From positions 62,001 to 126,000 of the forward strand of contig NZ_JAGETY010000013.1 of assembly GCF_017571525.1 (NCBI RefSeq): DNA of 64,000 bases. Reading direction: 5' to 3'. The notes below the pieces were generated by a model that was given only the letters and a program-made list of their open reading frames with translations, was not told the origin of the DNA and searched no databases. Shown here piece by piece: positions 7,854 through 15,270 of the stretch. The stretch comes from Hymenobacter sp. BT559 (GTDB lineage: Bacteria; Bacteroidota; Bacteroidia; Cytophagales; Hymenobacteraceae). Every line of letters begins with the position of its first letter. Position 1 is the first letter of the stretch. Made by a program: the position numbers and the translations under genes.

Positions 7854-10181
7854 CTACTGCACCACTTCGACCCAGCCTTTGAACCGGCGCCCGGTAGTGA
7901 AGGTGAGCAGGTAGTAGTATATACCGGCCGCGTTCTCGCCCGCCCAGTGAAAGTTGCGGTCGCCCGACTCGTACACGAGCCGGCCCCAGCGTGAGAAAAT
8001 CTTGATGCCCGCAAAGCGTGTGTCGCAGAAGTCGGGCGGCAGGTTGCTCATCGTGAACACGCGGTTGGCTAGGTTGGGGCCGGTGGGCAGAATGATATTG
8101 GGCGGCGTGAAGGCGGCGGTATCGGGGTCTATTACCTGAAAGCGCACGGTGCGCGTCTGGGGCTGGGGCCGGCAGGTAGCTTCCTGTAGCTGAAACGTAA
8201 CGGTGAGCGTCTGCGGCTTGCCATTGAGCACGCTTGCGGCATCGCAGCCCGGCAGCCACTCAAACCTGCCGCTGGCCTGCCCCGCCGGGCTCGGCGTAGT
8301 AGTAAAGCGCATGCCCGCGCTGGCCAGGTCGAACCCCTGTCCGGCCGCGCTCAGCGTCAGTACGTCGGTATCGGCGTCGAAGCCGGTGAGGGTGGCGGTG
8401 TAGGGCTGGCCCAGCGGCAGCCGAATGAGCGGTGGGTCGGCCGGAGCGGGGCTAGCGGGAGGCAGCGTGCTGGTGAGCACCGGCGGCACATTGCTATAAT
8501 CGACAATAACCGGAATGCTGAGCGGCGCCGAAGCCAGCTGCGTGCCGCAAGGCGTGGTAGAAGTAGCCGTGAAGACCAGCTGCCGCACCGTGCCCGGCGG
8601 GTCGGCGATGGCCCGGCAATCGATGGGCCAGGTGAAGCGCGCCCGGCGCGTGGTGCCTACCTGCCCCTGCGGCACAATAGTGGCCCCTAGCGCGCTGGGC
8701 ACAAAGCTGCTCGGGCTGCCGGTGAGCGTAAACAGGATGGGGTCACTGTCGGCATCGGTGGCTATCAGGTCAAAAGCCAGGGTTTGACCGGGGCGCACGT
8801 GCAGCGGCAGGGTGGGGCCGGCCGTGCTGGTGAGCGTGGGCGGCGCATTGGGTGGCGGCACCCCGATAAAGGCCACGTGCACCGTGTCGTGCTTGGGCAG
8901 CGAGCAGCCGTTGTCGGCCACCAGCACATCGAGGTAGCCCACCTGGCCCTTGGTATCGGTGCAGTCCGAAAAGCAGAGCGAAGCCACCAGGGTATCGGGC
9001 AGGCCGGCGGCGCGCACCATGCCGGAGGTGGCCGTGGTGAAGGTGGGCAGCGGCCCGCTGTAGCTCACGGGCCGCAAGCTCAGCGAGAGCTGCGAGCGCG
9101 GGTCGGGGTCGGTGAAGCGCAGGCGCACGCAGTGCAGGCCACCCGCCACAATACGCAGCGTATCGCGGCCCGGCCGGTACACCGCGCTGCCACTGGTGCC
9201 GGGCAGCAGCTGCAAGCTAGGAGCTATATTTTTGGGGCAGGTGAGCACTTGCAGCTGAAAGTCGCGCCGCGTTTCGCCAATTTTCTGACCCTGGCGATAT
9301 TCGGTGCAGCGCACCCCAAACACAAACAGCCCCGTGGCGGTGGGCCGCACCGACAGCCGCCCGGTGCGCGCCCCAATAGTGAGGGCGGGCGCGCCCGGAA
9401 TCTGGTTAGACTGGCTGCGGCCGGCCGCCCAGATTACCTCCGTATAAGGTGCGCTCACGGCCTGGGCGGGCTTGGGGTCGGTGGGCGTCGAGTGGCCGTT
9501 GAGCGGTGTCACCATATCGTACACCAGCGAGTCGCCGTCGGGGTCCTGCCCGGCAAAATCATAGGTAAATACCTCGCCCAGGCAGGCGTAGTCGGCCAGC
9601 GGCGGAAACACGCGGGGCGTCGAGTCGCGGAAGGTTTTACCACCCCGCGTCACGGCCGGAAACTCCAGGTAAAACGTCTGAGCCGCGTTGGCCGGCGCGA
9701 TGATATTGCTGATGGTGACGTTGCGGCAGCAGCGCTCCACGGCCGCGTAGTAGCCCTGCGCGCCGTTGTAGGTGCCCGCCGGCAACTCCACGATGCTCCG
9801 ATACACCAGCGCCTTGGTGCTGAGCGAGCCCACCGTGCACGCCGGGTTGGTATAGCTCACGAAAGAGGTGCTGATGAGGGGCAGCAGCACATTGGCCAGG
9901 CGGCGGTTGGTGGCCTTGTCGAAAATACCGGCCGTGAGGTCGGTATCGAGCGCGCCGGGACTGCCATTCACGGCGTCAAAATACAGGTTCAGGGTAAGCT
10001 GATAGGTGTCGCCGCGCAGGTATTGCAGGTCCATCTCACCGCCTACAATGTGAGTGGCGCGCGCTGCCGGGGCACTCAGCAGCACCAGCCCGAGCAGTGC
10101 CAGCCCCCGGCCGGCCCGGCGTGGGCTAGCCCAGCGGGCCAAGGCTCCGAGCAATAAAAGCGCAGCGTAAAGTCTTGTCAT
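7854..10181 (-). CDS. Large secreted protein with T9SS type B sorting domain
   Basis: 775 residues. An N-terminal signal region is followed by ATHIVGGEMDLQYL, a start shared by many Bacteroidota proteins annotated as gliding motility-associated C-terminal domain proteins. The middle is a series of beta-rich immunoglobulin/cadherin-like segments (repeated FTDPDPRSQL, ATDADSDPILFTLTG, GFDADTDVLTLSAAG types) with several Cys. The last 80 or so residues (PNLANRVFTMSNLPPDF, FSRWGRLVYES, AAGIYYYLLTF) are the CHU_C/type B T9SS sorting domain, so the protein is exported by the type IX system and probably stays cell-surface bound. Substrate or adhesion partner unknown. It is divergent from the M1 peptidase gene, sharing a duplicated promoter-like sequence. 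Confidence 0.9.
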   Translation of the reverse strand: MTRLYAALLLLGALARWASPRRAGRGLALLGLVLLSAPAARATHIVGGEMDLQYLRGDTYQLTLNLYFDAVNGSPGALDTDLTAGIFDKATNRRLANVLLPLISTSFVSYTNPACTVGSLSTKALVYRSIVELPAGTYNGAQGYYAAVERCCRNVTISNIIAPANAAQTFYLEFPAVTRGGKTFRDSTPRVFPPLADYACLGEVFTYDFAGQDPDGDSLVYDMVTPLNGHSTPTDPKPAQAVSAPYTEVIWAAGRSQSNQIPGAPALTIGARTGRLSVRPTATGLFVFGVRCTEYRQGQKIGETRRDFQLQVLTCPKNIAPSLQLLPGTSGSAVYRPGRDTLRIVAGGLHCVRLRFTDPDPRSQLSLSLRPVSYSGPLPTFTTATSGMVRAAGLPDTLVASLCFSDCTDTKGQVGYLDVLVADNGCSLPKHDTVHVAFIGVPPPNAPPTLTSTAGPTLPLHVRPGQTLAFDLIATDADSDPILFTLTGSPSSFVPSALGATIVPQGQVGTTRRARFTWPIDCRAIADPPGTVRQLVFTATSTTPCGTQLASAPLSIPVIVDYSNVPPVLTSTLPPASPAPADPPLIRLPLGQPYTATLTGFDADTDVLTLSAAGQGFDLASAGMRFTTTPSPAGQASGRFEWLPGCDAASVLNGKPQTLTVTFQLQEATCRPQPQTRTVRFQVIDPDTAAFTPPNIILPTGPNLANRVFTMSNLPPDFCDTRFAGIKIFSRWGRLVYESGDRNFHWAGENAAGIYYYLLTFTTGRRFKGWVEVVQ

Positions 10182-10236
10182 ATAAAACAGATAACTAAGC
10201 CAGATTAAATAACCTGGGCCAACTAAGCCTAACTGC

Positions 10237-10290
10237 TTCCCGAAGATAAGCCCAAGCAGGTACTTGGCGGCGGCTTGTTATCTTCGGGAA
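10237..10290. promoter_or_regulatory. Divergent promoter region with duplicated minus-7-like boxes
   Basis: TTCCCGAAGATAA (10237-10249) and TTATCTTCGGGAA (10278-10290) are exact reverse complements. Each reads TATCTTCG in the direction of the gene it precedes, near the Bacteroidota TAnnTTTG consensus, about 50-60 bases before each start. The symmetry suggests coordinated divergent expression or a regulator site; no clear TTTG at the expected upstream distance was found. Confidence 0.4.
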
Positions 10291-10334
10291 ACTACCTGGC
10301 CCAATGCGAAAGGCCAGGCCCTAAGTGCTTGGTT

Positions 10335-12386
10335 ATGCGCAAAAGTTTACGTGTGTTATTGGGGCTGACTTGCTTGCTGGGGTTGCGGCCGACTGCTCCC
10401 CATGCTCAACTCGCTGCGGCTAGCCCCGATGCCTCGCTAGCCTGCCAGCAGGTGCGCCTGGGCGCGGCAGCGCGCACAGCTGCTGCCGCCGGCGTATCGG
10501 TGCGCCATCGCCTCAAGATGGACCGCTACGATGTGCAGTTTTACCGCCTCGACCTCACCCTTACCAACACCTCGCGCGACCTGGCCGGCTCGGCGCTGCT
10601 GCGGGTGCGGGTGGGCACGCAGCCGCTCGATTCACTGGCTTTTGAGCTGTACCAGGCGCCCGCGGGCTCACCAGCCGGCACGGCTACTTTGGTTATCGAC
10701 TCGGTGGTAGTCGGCGGGCGGCGCTCGCCGGGTGTGCTGCGGCAGGGGCAGGCGGCCACGGCCGCGCTGGCGCAGCCAGCGCCGGCCGGCACCGTGCTCA
10801 ATGCCCGCATCTACTACCACGGCACTGCTCCCAATGGCAATACCAATGCCATTGGCAATGCCTTTAATACGGCCACCAGCTACCGCCGCGATGGCATCGA
10901 CTACCCCTATAATGTGACCTGGAGCTTGTCGGAGCCGTTTTCGGCCCACGAGTGGTTTCCGTGCAAGCAGGTACTCACCGATAAGGCCGACTCGTCGGCG
11001 GTGTTCGTGACTACCACCTTACCCAACAAGGTGGGCTCTAATGGCGTGCTGGCCCGCACGGTGCTGCTGCCGGGCGGCCGCGTGCGCTACGAGTGGCACG
11101 AAAACCACCCCATCGACTACTACCTTATTTCGGTGGCCGTGGCGCCCTACATCGAGTACGTGAACTATGCCAACCCCGCTGGCGGGCCGCGGGTGCCCAT
11201 CGTCAACTATGTCTACGACCAGGCTTCGCTTACGCGCTACCAGGCCGACATCGACCGTACGCCGGGCTTTCTGGAGAATTACGCTCAACTATTTGGTACG
11301 TATTACTTTGCTAATGAGAAATACGGCCATTCGATGGCGCCCATCGGGGGCGGCATGGAGCACCAGACCATGACTACGCTTCAGGATTTTAGCTTCACGC
11401 TAGTTGCCCACGAGCTGTGCCACCAGTGGTTTGGCGACAACGTGACCTGTGCCTCGTGGGAAGATATCTGGCTCAACGAGTCGTTTGCCTCCTACGGCGA
11501 GTACTTATCGCTACAGGCTTTCGACACCCCCGCCAATGCCCGCGCCTGGATGGACGACGCCCAGACCCGCGCCCAAAACAACCGAACGGGTACCGTGCGC
11601 GTGCCCGATACCACCGACGTTGGCCGCATTTTCAACTACAACCTGACGTATAAAAAAGGCGCTGCCGTGGTGCATATGCTGCGCTACCTCTGCCACGACG
11701 ATGCCCGCTTCTTTGGCGTGCTGCGCACCTACCAAAGCCAACTGAGCGGGCGCACGGCCCGCACCCCCGAGCTGCAGCGCCGGTTCGAGGCCGAGCTAGG
11801 CCAGCCGCTCGATTATTTTTTTCAGCAGTGGTACCGGGGCGAGGGCTTTCCTGCCTTCAACGTGCGCTGGAACCAGGCTGGCGGCACGCTCTACCTGCAA
11901 GTCAACGAAACGGCCTCGGTGCCCGCCAGCACGCCGTTTTTCCAAACCGAAATCGAGTACCAGCTCACCCTGCAGGACGGCAGCACCCGCCTCGTACGCC
12001 TCAGCCAAACGCAGGCGAGCCAGGGCTTTGCCGTGCCCATCAGTAGCCCAGTGGTGGCCGTGGCAGTGGACCCCAATGGCTGGCTGCCCGACCTGCCCGG
12101 CACTGTGCAGCGCGACAACTCCCTGGTGCTGGCTGCCCACTCGGCCGGCCGGCCCGTGCTAGGCCTGTATCCCAACCCCGCGCACGACTTGCTCACCATC
12201 AGTGGCCTGGCCACGGCTGCTACCGCCGAGCTATGCGATGCTACCGGCCGCGTGGTGCAGCGCCAGTCGCTGGCGCTGGCCCGGCCCGTAGTAAGTACCC
12301 AAGCCCTGGCCCCGGGCCTGTACCTGCTGCGCCTGCTAGGCCCCGCGGGCGAAACGCTGGGGCAGGGGCGCTTTACAAAAGAATAG
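10335..12386 (+). CDS. M1 family aminopeptidase with T9SS type A sorting domain
   Basis: 683 residues from the ATG at 10335 (MRKSLRVLLGL signal peptide); the frame extends 20 codons further but without a signal-like start. M1 enzymes are zinc aminopeptidases. Seen: the substrate-binding GGGMEH motif, the zinc site HELCH at 359-363 and the third ligand Glu 382 in NESFASY, the HEXXH-X18-E spacing of the family. The C-terminus (LGLYPNPAHDLLTISGL ... GLYLLRLL) is a type A T9SS sorting domain, so the peptidase is exported to the surface or medium, where it probably feeds peptide uptake. The usual C-terminal helical domain of long M1 enzymes is missing, as in other secreted Bacteroidota members. 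Its stop is three bases from that of a convergent gene. Confidence 0.94.
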   Translation: MRKSLRVLLGLTCLLGLRPTAPHAQLAAASPDASLACQQVRLGAAARTAAAAGVSVRHRLKMDRYDVQFYRLDLTLTNTSRDLAGSALLRVRVGTQPLDSLAFELYQAPAGSPAGTATLVIDSVVVGGRRSPGVLRQGQAATAALAQPAPAGTVLNARIYYHGTAPNGNTNAIGNAFNTATSYRRDGIDYPYNVTWSLSEPFSAHEWFPCKQVLTDKADSSAVFVTTTLPNKVGSNGVLARTVLLPGGRVRYEWHENHPIDYYLISVAVAPYIEYVNYANPAGGPRVPIVNYVYDQASLTRYQADIDRTPGFLENYAQLFGTYYFANEKYGHSMAPIGGGMEHQTMTTLQDFSFTLVAHELCHQWFGDNVTCASWEDIWLNESFASYGEYLSLQAFDTPANARAWMDDAQTRAQNNRTGTVRVPDTTDVGRIFNYNLTYKKGAAVVHMLRYLCHDDARFFGVLRTYQSQLSGRTARTPELQRRFEAELGQPLDYFFQQWYRGEGFPAFNVRWNQAGGTLYLQVNETASVPASTPFFQTEIEYQLTLQDGSTRLVRLSQTQASQGFAVPISSPVVAVAVDPNGWLPDLPGTVQRDNSLVLAAHSAGRPVLGLYPNPAHDLLTISGLATAATAELCDATGRVVQRQSLALARPVVSTQALAPGLYLLRLLGPAGETLGQGRFTKE

Positions 12387-12389
12387 GGG

Positions 12390-13052
12390 CTAGCCCTTCT
12401 GGTACTCGGCGATGCGCGCCACAATGGCCGCATCGGCCACGGGCTCGTCGAATACCGTTTTCAGCAGCGCCTCAAATGATTGGGGCGGCGTGAAGCAGGC
12501 CTCGTGTACCGGGTTGGTACTGAGGCGAATAAAGAGAGGCTGACCATTCAGAACCACCAGGTCGAGGGTAATCAGGCCGTAGCGCTGGTTGCAGCGGCCA
12601 CTCTCGGCGCAGTCAGTAGGGTTGGGCTTAAAAAGCTGCTTGATGGTGTGTTCGCGCAACTGCTCGTGGCGGCGCTGGCGGCAGTCGTGGCAGCTGCGGT
12701 GGTAGCCCAGGCCCACAATGCGCTCGCCGAGTAGCTGGTAAAGGTGCTCAAAATTGCCGGGCCCGATGCTCGAGTCATAAAAAAATAGCGCGCCCTGGCG
12801 GCCATTTTCGTGCAGCAGCTCTACGCGCAGGCCGCGCCGCCCGGCGGCCCCGCCCTTCTTCAAGTGGTAAGCCTTGAAATAGGGGCCTAGCCAGTTGCGG
12901 TACACGCGCTCTGCCACCCAGGCCGCATGGCGCTGGGCCTGGGCGGGCGTGGGCTCGGCGGCGGGCTCCCAGTTGGGGCCCGCGCCGCCGCGGCGCCGCT
13001 GAAAAAGCTGTTGGATGAACTGAACCACTAGCGATAAAAGCAACCTGAACAA
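12390..13052 (-). CDS. Unknown protein with paired cysteines
   Basis: 220 residues from a TTG at 13052; start uncertain. An N-terminal hydrophobic stretch (FRLLLSLVVQFIQQLF) is followed by RRR, which suggests a weak membrane anchor or a misplaced start. The body has WVAERVYRNWLGPYF, a CHDCRQRRH motif, a further DCAESGRC pair and GLITLDLVVLNGQPLFIRLS. The two CxxC/CxxxxxC pairs could bind a metal, which is inference. No family was recognised. The downstream end nearly touches the M1 peptidase stop, with no terminator between. Confidence 0.6.
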   Translation of the reverse strand: MFRLLLSLVVQFIQQLFQRRRGGAGPNWEPAAEPTPAQAQRHAAWVAERVYRNWLGPYFKAYHLKKGGAAGRRGLRVELLHENGRQGALFFYDSSIGPGNFEHLYQLLGERIVGLGYHRSCHDCRQRRHEQLREHTIKQLFKPNPTDCAESGRCNQRYGLITLDLVVLNGQPLFIRLSTNPVHEACFTPPQSFEALLKTVFDEPVADAAIVARIAEYQKG

Positions 13053-13124
13053 ATAAAAAACATCAGCTTCGGCAAATAGTTTCGGCCCAGGTGGGGCTAG
13101 CGGCCCCGAAAAAAGGCAAAAAAA

Positions 13125-13153
13125 CAGCGGCTCCTTTTGTAAAAGAGCCGCTG
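13125..13153 (-). terminator. Terminator of the DUF2147 gene
   Basis: A perfect 9-base-pair stem CAGCGGCTC / GAGCCGCTG is followed on the minus strand by a run of T, 20 bases after the stop at 13173. Confidence 0.8.
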
Positions 13154-13172
13154 CTAAAACAGGTTGGGCTAC

Positions 13173-13616
13173 CTATTTCACCCGCGTCCAGGTCTGCGAC
13201 TTGCCAATGAGCGAGAAGCCGATATAGCCTTTCACTTCCATCGTATTCGCCGATTCCATCTTCATGTAGCACGAGTACGTTTTGCCGCTCTCGGGGTCGT
13301 ATATTTTCCCGTTATCCCACTTGTTATCATCGTCATAGCTAAAGCCTTGCATGAATACCATGCCCAGGCGCGGGCGGCTGCGCAGCTTGGGGTCGGGGTT
13401 TTGGGTGTCGGTTTTGGGCTTGCCGGTGGCCGGGTCGTTGGGCACGGTCAGGGTCACGATTTTACCACACAGCTTGTCGCCGCACTTGTAAATCTCGAAG
13501 GTGGCTTTTTTCTCGGCGTTGGTCCAGATGCCTAGCGGCGACAGCGTTTGGGCCTGTGCCGAATGAGCGGCTACGCCCAGCCAGAGGGCTAGCAAAAAGA
13601 GGAGAGACTTATACAT
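13173..13616 (-). CDS. DUF2147 domain secreted protein
   Basis: 147 residues with a cleavable signal peptide (ending SAQAQ). It matches the DUF2147 family, small envelope proteins whose role is unknown: GIWTNAEKKATFEIYKCGDK, LCGKIV, DPKLRSRPRLGMVFMQGF, WDNGKIYDPESGKTYSCYM, MEVKGYIGFSLIGKSQTW. Fold prediction for the family is a small beta barrel. The gene has its own terminator and no operon partner. Confidence 0.85.
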   Translation of the reverse strand: MYKSLLFLLALWLGVAAHSAQAQTLSPLGIWTNAEKKATFEIYKCGDKLCGKIVTLTVPNDPATGKPKTDTQNPDPKLRSRPRLGMVFMQGFSYDDDNKWDNGKIYDPESGKTYSCYMKMESANTMEVKGYIGFSLIGKSQTWTRVK

Positions 13617-13855
13617 CTTGCGCGTGTGAAGAAGTAGTGAAGGGTGGAAGAGAAAGGAAATCTACGGGAAAAAAGTGTGATAATCGGAGAAAGGCAAGAA
13701 TACGGCCAGAACCAGCCGCTGGCAAGGCTGGCGCTTCAAATGAGTGGGCTTGGGAAGCAGCGCCTAAAACTCGGAATAAGTAAAAAAGAATAGGCTTGAC
13801 TTTCAGCAGGATGCTAAAAACACTAGGCCCGAAGCCCTAAAATATCTGGGAAAGT

Positions 13856-13885
13856 TTTGAACCTCCGCGCCGGCAATTAACTTTA
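13856..13885 (+). promoter_or_regulatory. Bacteroidota-type promoter of the orphan RNA unit
   Basis: TTTG at 13856-13859 and TAACTTTA at 13878-13885, separated by 18 bases, match the TTTG / TAnnTTTG promoter of Bacteroidota housekeeping sigma factor with one mismatch. Transcription would begin near 13890-13893 and read into the structured region with the terminator at 14173-14235. Confidence 0.6.
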
Positions 13886-13967
13886 ACACTCAGTAGCGAG
13901 TGCTACGGCCCTTGGCAAGCCGCCCTAAGTTGCTGGGAAGCGCGCCCTGGGTTATGTGGAACCATAA

Positions 13968-14055
13968 AGAAAGGAGGTACAAAATGTCTAGTAGTCCCAA
14001 CCAAATCCTGCCGAGCCTGTCCAATGTAGTACGCCTCACCGCCGTACTCGCCTAA
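13968..14055 (+). CDS. 23-codon ORF behind a strong Shine-Dalgarno
   Basis: AGAAAGGAGGT (13968-13978) is complementary over 11 bases to the usual 3' end of 16S rRNA and stands five bases before the ATG at 13984, an optimal spacing. The ORF (13984-14055) codes for a peptide starting MSSSPNQILP and ending VVRLTAVLA. Bacteroidota rarely use Shine-Dalgarno sites, so this one is striking. The ORF overlaps two potential RNA helices, so ribosome movement would change the fold, as in attenuators. It may be a leader peptide, a small protein, or only a ribosome-binding device. Confidence 0.5.
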
Positions 14056-14172
14056 ACACACAGCTCGGCGGAGGGCGCTGCAGTGTTGTGGCCCCCTTTC
14101 GTTGGACAGGTCTTACTGTGAGACGCCGGCGCTGTACCCCAGCGTTGCCGCTCGGTAAGATTTGAAGGATTA

Positions 14173-14235
14173 GATGCCCGGCTTGGCCCGATGGCGCACA
14201 GTAGCGCGCCGGGGCCAGCCGGGCATCGTTTTTTT
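14173..14235 (+). terminator. Terminator of the orphan RNA unit
   Basis: GATGCCCGGCTTGGCCC pairs with GGGGCCAGCCGGGCATC, with an inner GGCGC/GCGCC hairpin, followed by eight bases GTTTTTTT. The T run overlaps the stop region of the convergent NlpC/P60 gene. Confidence 0.85.
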
Positions 14236-15151
14236 AGTGCTTCTTAGTCTTGACAGGGCTAGCGGCCGGCCGGTGGCGGGTAGCTAGCTTGGCCCTGCGG
14301 CTTAGTGAAGGTGCCTTTTTGACTGGCACTTTATGGCTCGTGGCGGCTGGCCTCCGGGCTGCTGTGGCCTTTGTAGCCAAGTGTCGCCGGGCCGAAACAG
14401 TGGTTTTGGTGGTAACCGGCCGAGGTTGGCGCCGCATAGGTAGGGCCGCTAGCTTGGTGGGTAGGGCGGCAGTGGGCGCTGAGGCCACCTCGGGGGTTGC
14501 GGTGGGCAGTGTAGCCACGGCGCCGGCTGGGCGAGCAGCGGGCCGGCTAGCCGCGAAAACACCCGTGCTAGTCCCTTCACCGTCGAGCACGCGCCGCACC
14601 TGCATAAAGCGGCGTTCGTAGCCGGAGTTTTCTACTTGGCTGATTTTTACGCCCGACTCGCGCCGGGCCGACGAGGCGTGCACAAAGCGCAGCGGTGTTT
14701 CGCCCAAAGCCGAGATGACGATGCCTGCGTGGCCGGGCGTGGTGCTGCCCTCGGCCGTGCCGGTGAAAACCACGATGTCGCCGGGCTGCGCCTGCGCCCG
14801 CGCCACAGGCCGACCAGCATTAATGAGCTGGGCCGTAGCGTGGGGCGTAGCTACCCCAAAACGCCCAAATACATAGGTGATAAAGCCCGAGCAGTCGAAG
14901 CCCGTGGCCGGGCTGGTGCCCGCCCACACGTAGGGCGTACCCAACTGGCGCAACGCAAAGCGCACGATGCTGTCGCGCGGCCCGGCGCCGGGCGCCGCCG
15001 GGCCGGCCGCGCGCCCCGACACCAGCACGATAGGTGGGGCAGCCTCCTGGCGGGCGGCCACCTGCGGTGTCGGGGTGGGCCGGCGCAAAAAGTACCCTAG
15101 CCCCAACAGGACCAGCAGTAAGCAGCCAAAAATCAACCAGATACTACGCAT
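14234..15151 (-). CDS. C40 family peptidase (NlpC/P60)
   Basis: 305 residues. One N-terminal membrane segment (SIWLIFGCLLLVLLGLGYFL) anchors the protein with its domain in the periplasm. The NlpC/P60 cysteine peptidase domain lies at about 60-190: FDCSGF carries the catalytic Cys, GHAGIVI and RFVHASS the His residues. Such enzymes cut peptide stems of peptidoglycan. The last 100 residues are a low-complexity Ala/Thr/Pro/Lys/Arg tail that is strongly basic and may bind anionic wall or membrane polymers. It stands alone. Confidence 0.9.
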   Translation of the reverse strand: MRSIWLIFGCLLLVLLGLGYFLRRPTPTPQVAARQEAAPPIVLVSGRAAGPAAPGAGPRDSIVRFALRQLGTPYVWAGTSPATGFDCSGFITYVFGRFGVATPHATAQLINAGRPVARAQAQPGDIVVFTGTAEGSTTPGHAGIVISALGETPLRFVHASSARRESGVKISQVENSGYERRFMQVRRVLDGEGTSTGVFAASRPAARPAGAVATLPTATPEVASAPTAALPTKLAALPMRRQPRPVTTKTTVSARRHLATKATAARRPAATSHKVPVKKAPSLSRRAKLATRHRPAASPVKTKKH

Positions 15152-15270
15152 AACAGAGGAGCCGCCTCAGCGGCTGTGCTCGCTTAACGTCCGGGCCGGG
15201 CAGGAAGTTGACTAGCACGGGGCCAAAAAGATTCACGGGCAGGCACGGCCGGGGGCGTTACTTTGCAGGC

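Larger units (their letters stand above)
13891..14235 (+). ncRNA. Orphan structured transcript of unknown class
   Basis: A stretch of about 345 bases has its own promoter and terminator and no large reading frame. Helices seen: CACTC/GAGTG near the start; TTATG/CATAA just before the Shine-Dalgarno; CCTGTCCAA (14016-14024) with TTGGACAGG (14102-14110); TCTTAC (14111-14116) with GTAAGA (14155-14160) enclosing CGCTG/CAGCG. GCCGAGC at 14010-14016 can pair with GCTCGGC at 14063-14069, and its CCGAGC part (14011-14016) with GCTCGG at 14150-14155, so alternative folds are possible. It does not fit tmRNA, RNase P, SRP or 6S RNA by their conserved cores. The next gene downstream is on the opposite strand, so it is not a leader of a known gene. 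Confidence 0.5.

Noticed and set aside
8784..10157. Long plus-strand reading frame opposite the T9SS type B cargo gene
   Set aside because: It is antisense to a gene with a clear signal peptide and sorting domain; its translation is Arg/Gly/His-rich without any domain.
13556..13783. Plus-strand frame overlapping the DUF2147 start
   Set aside because: Lys/Arg-rich, starts inside the other gene and has no ribosome site, promoter or domain.
13891..14235. tmRNA, RNase P RNA, SRP RNA or 6S RNA
   Set aside because: The conserved cores of these RNAs (such as the tRNA-like ends of tmRNA, GAGGAAAGUCC of RNase P) were not found.
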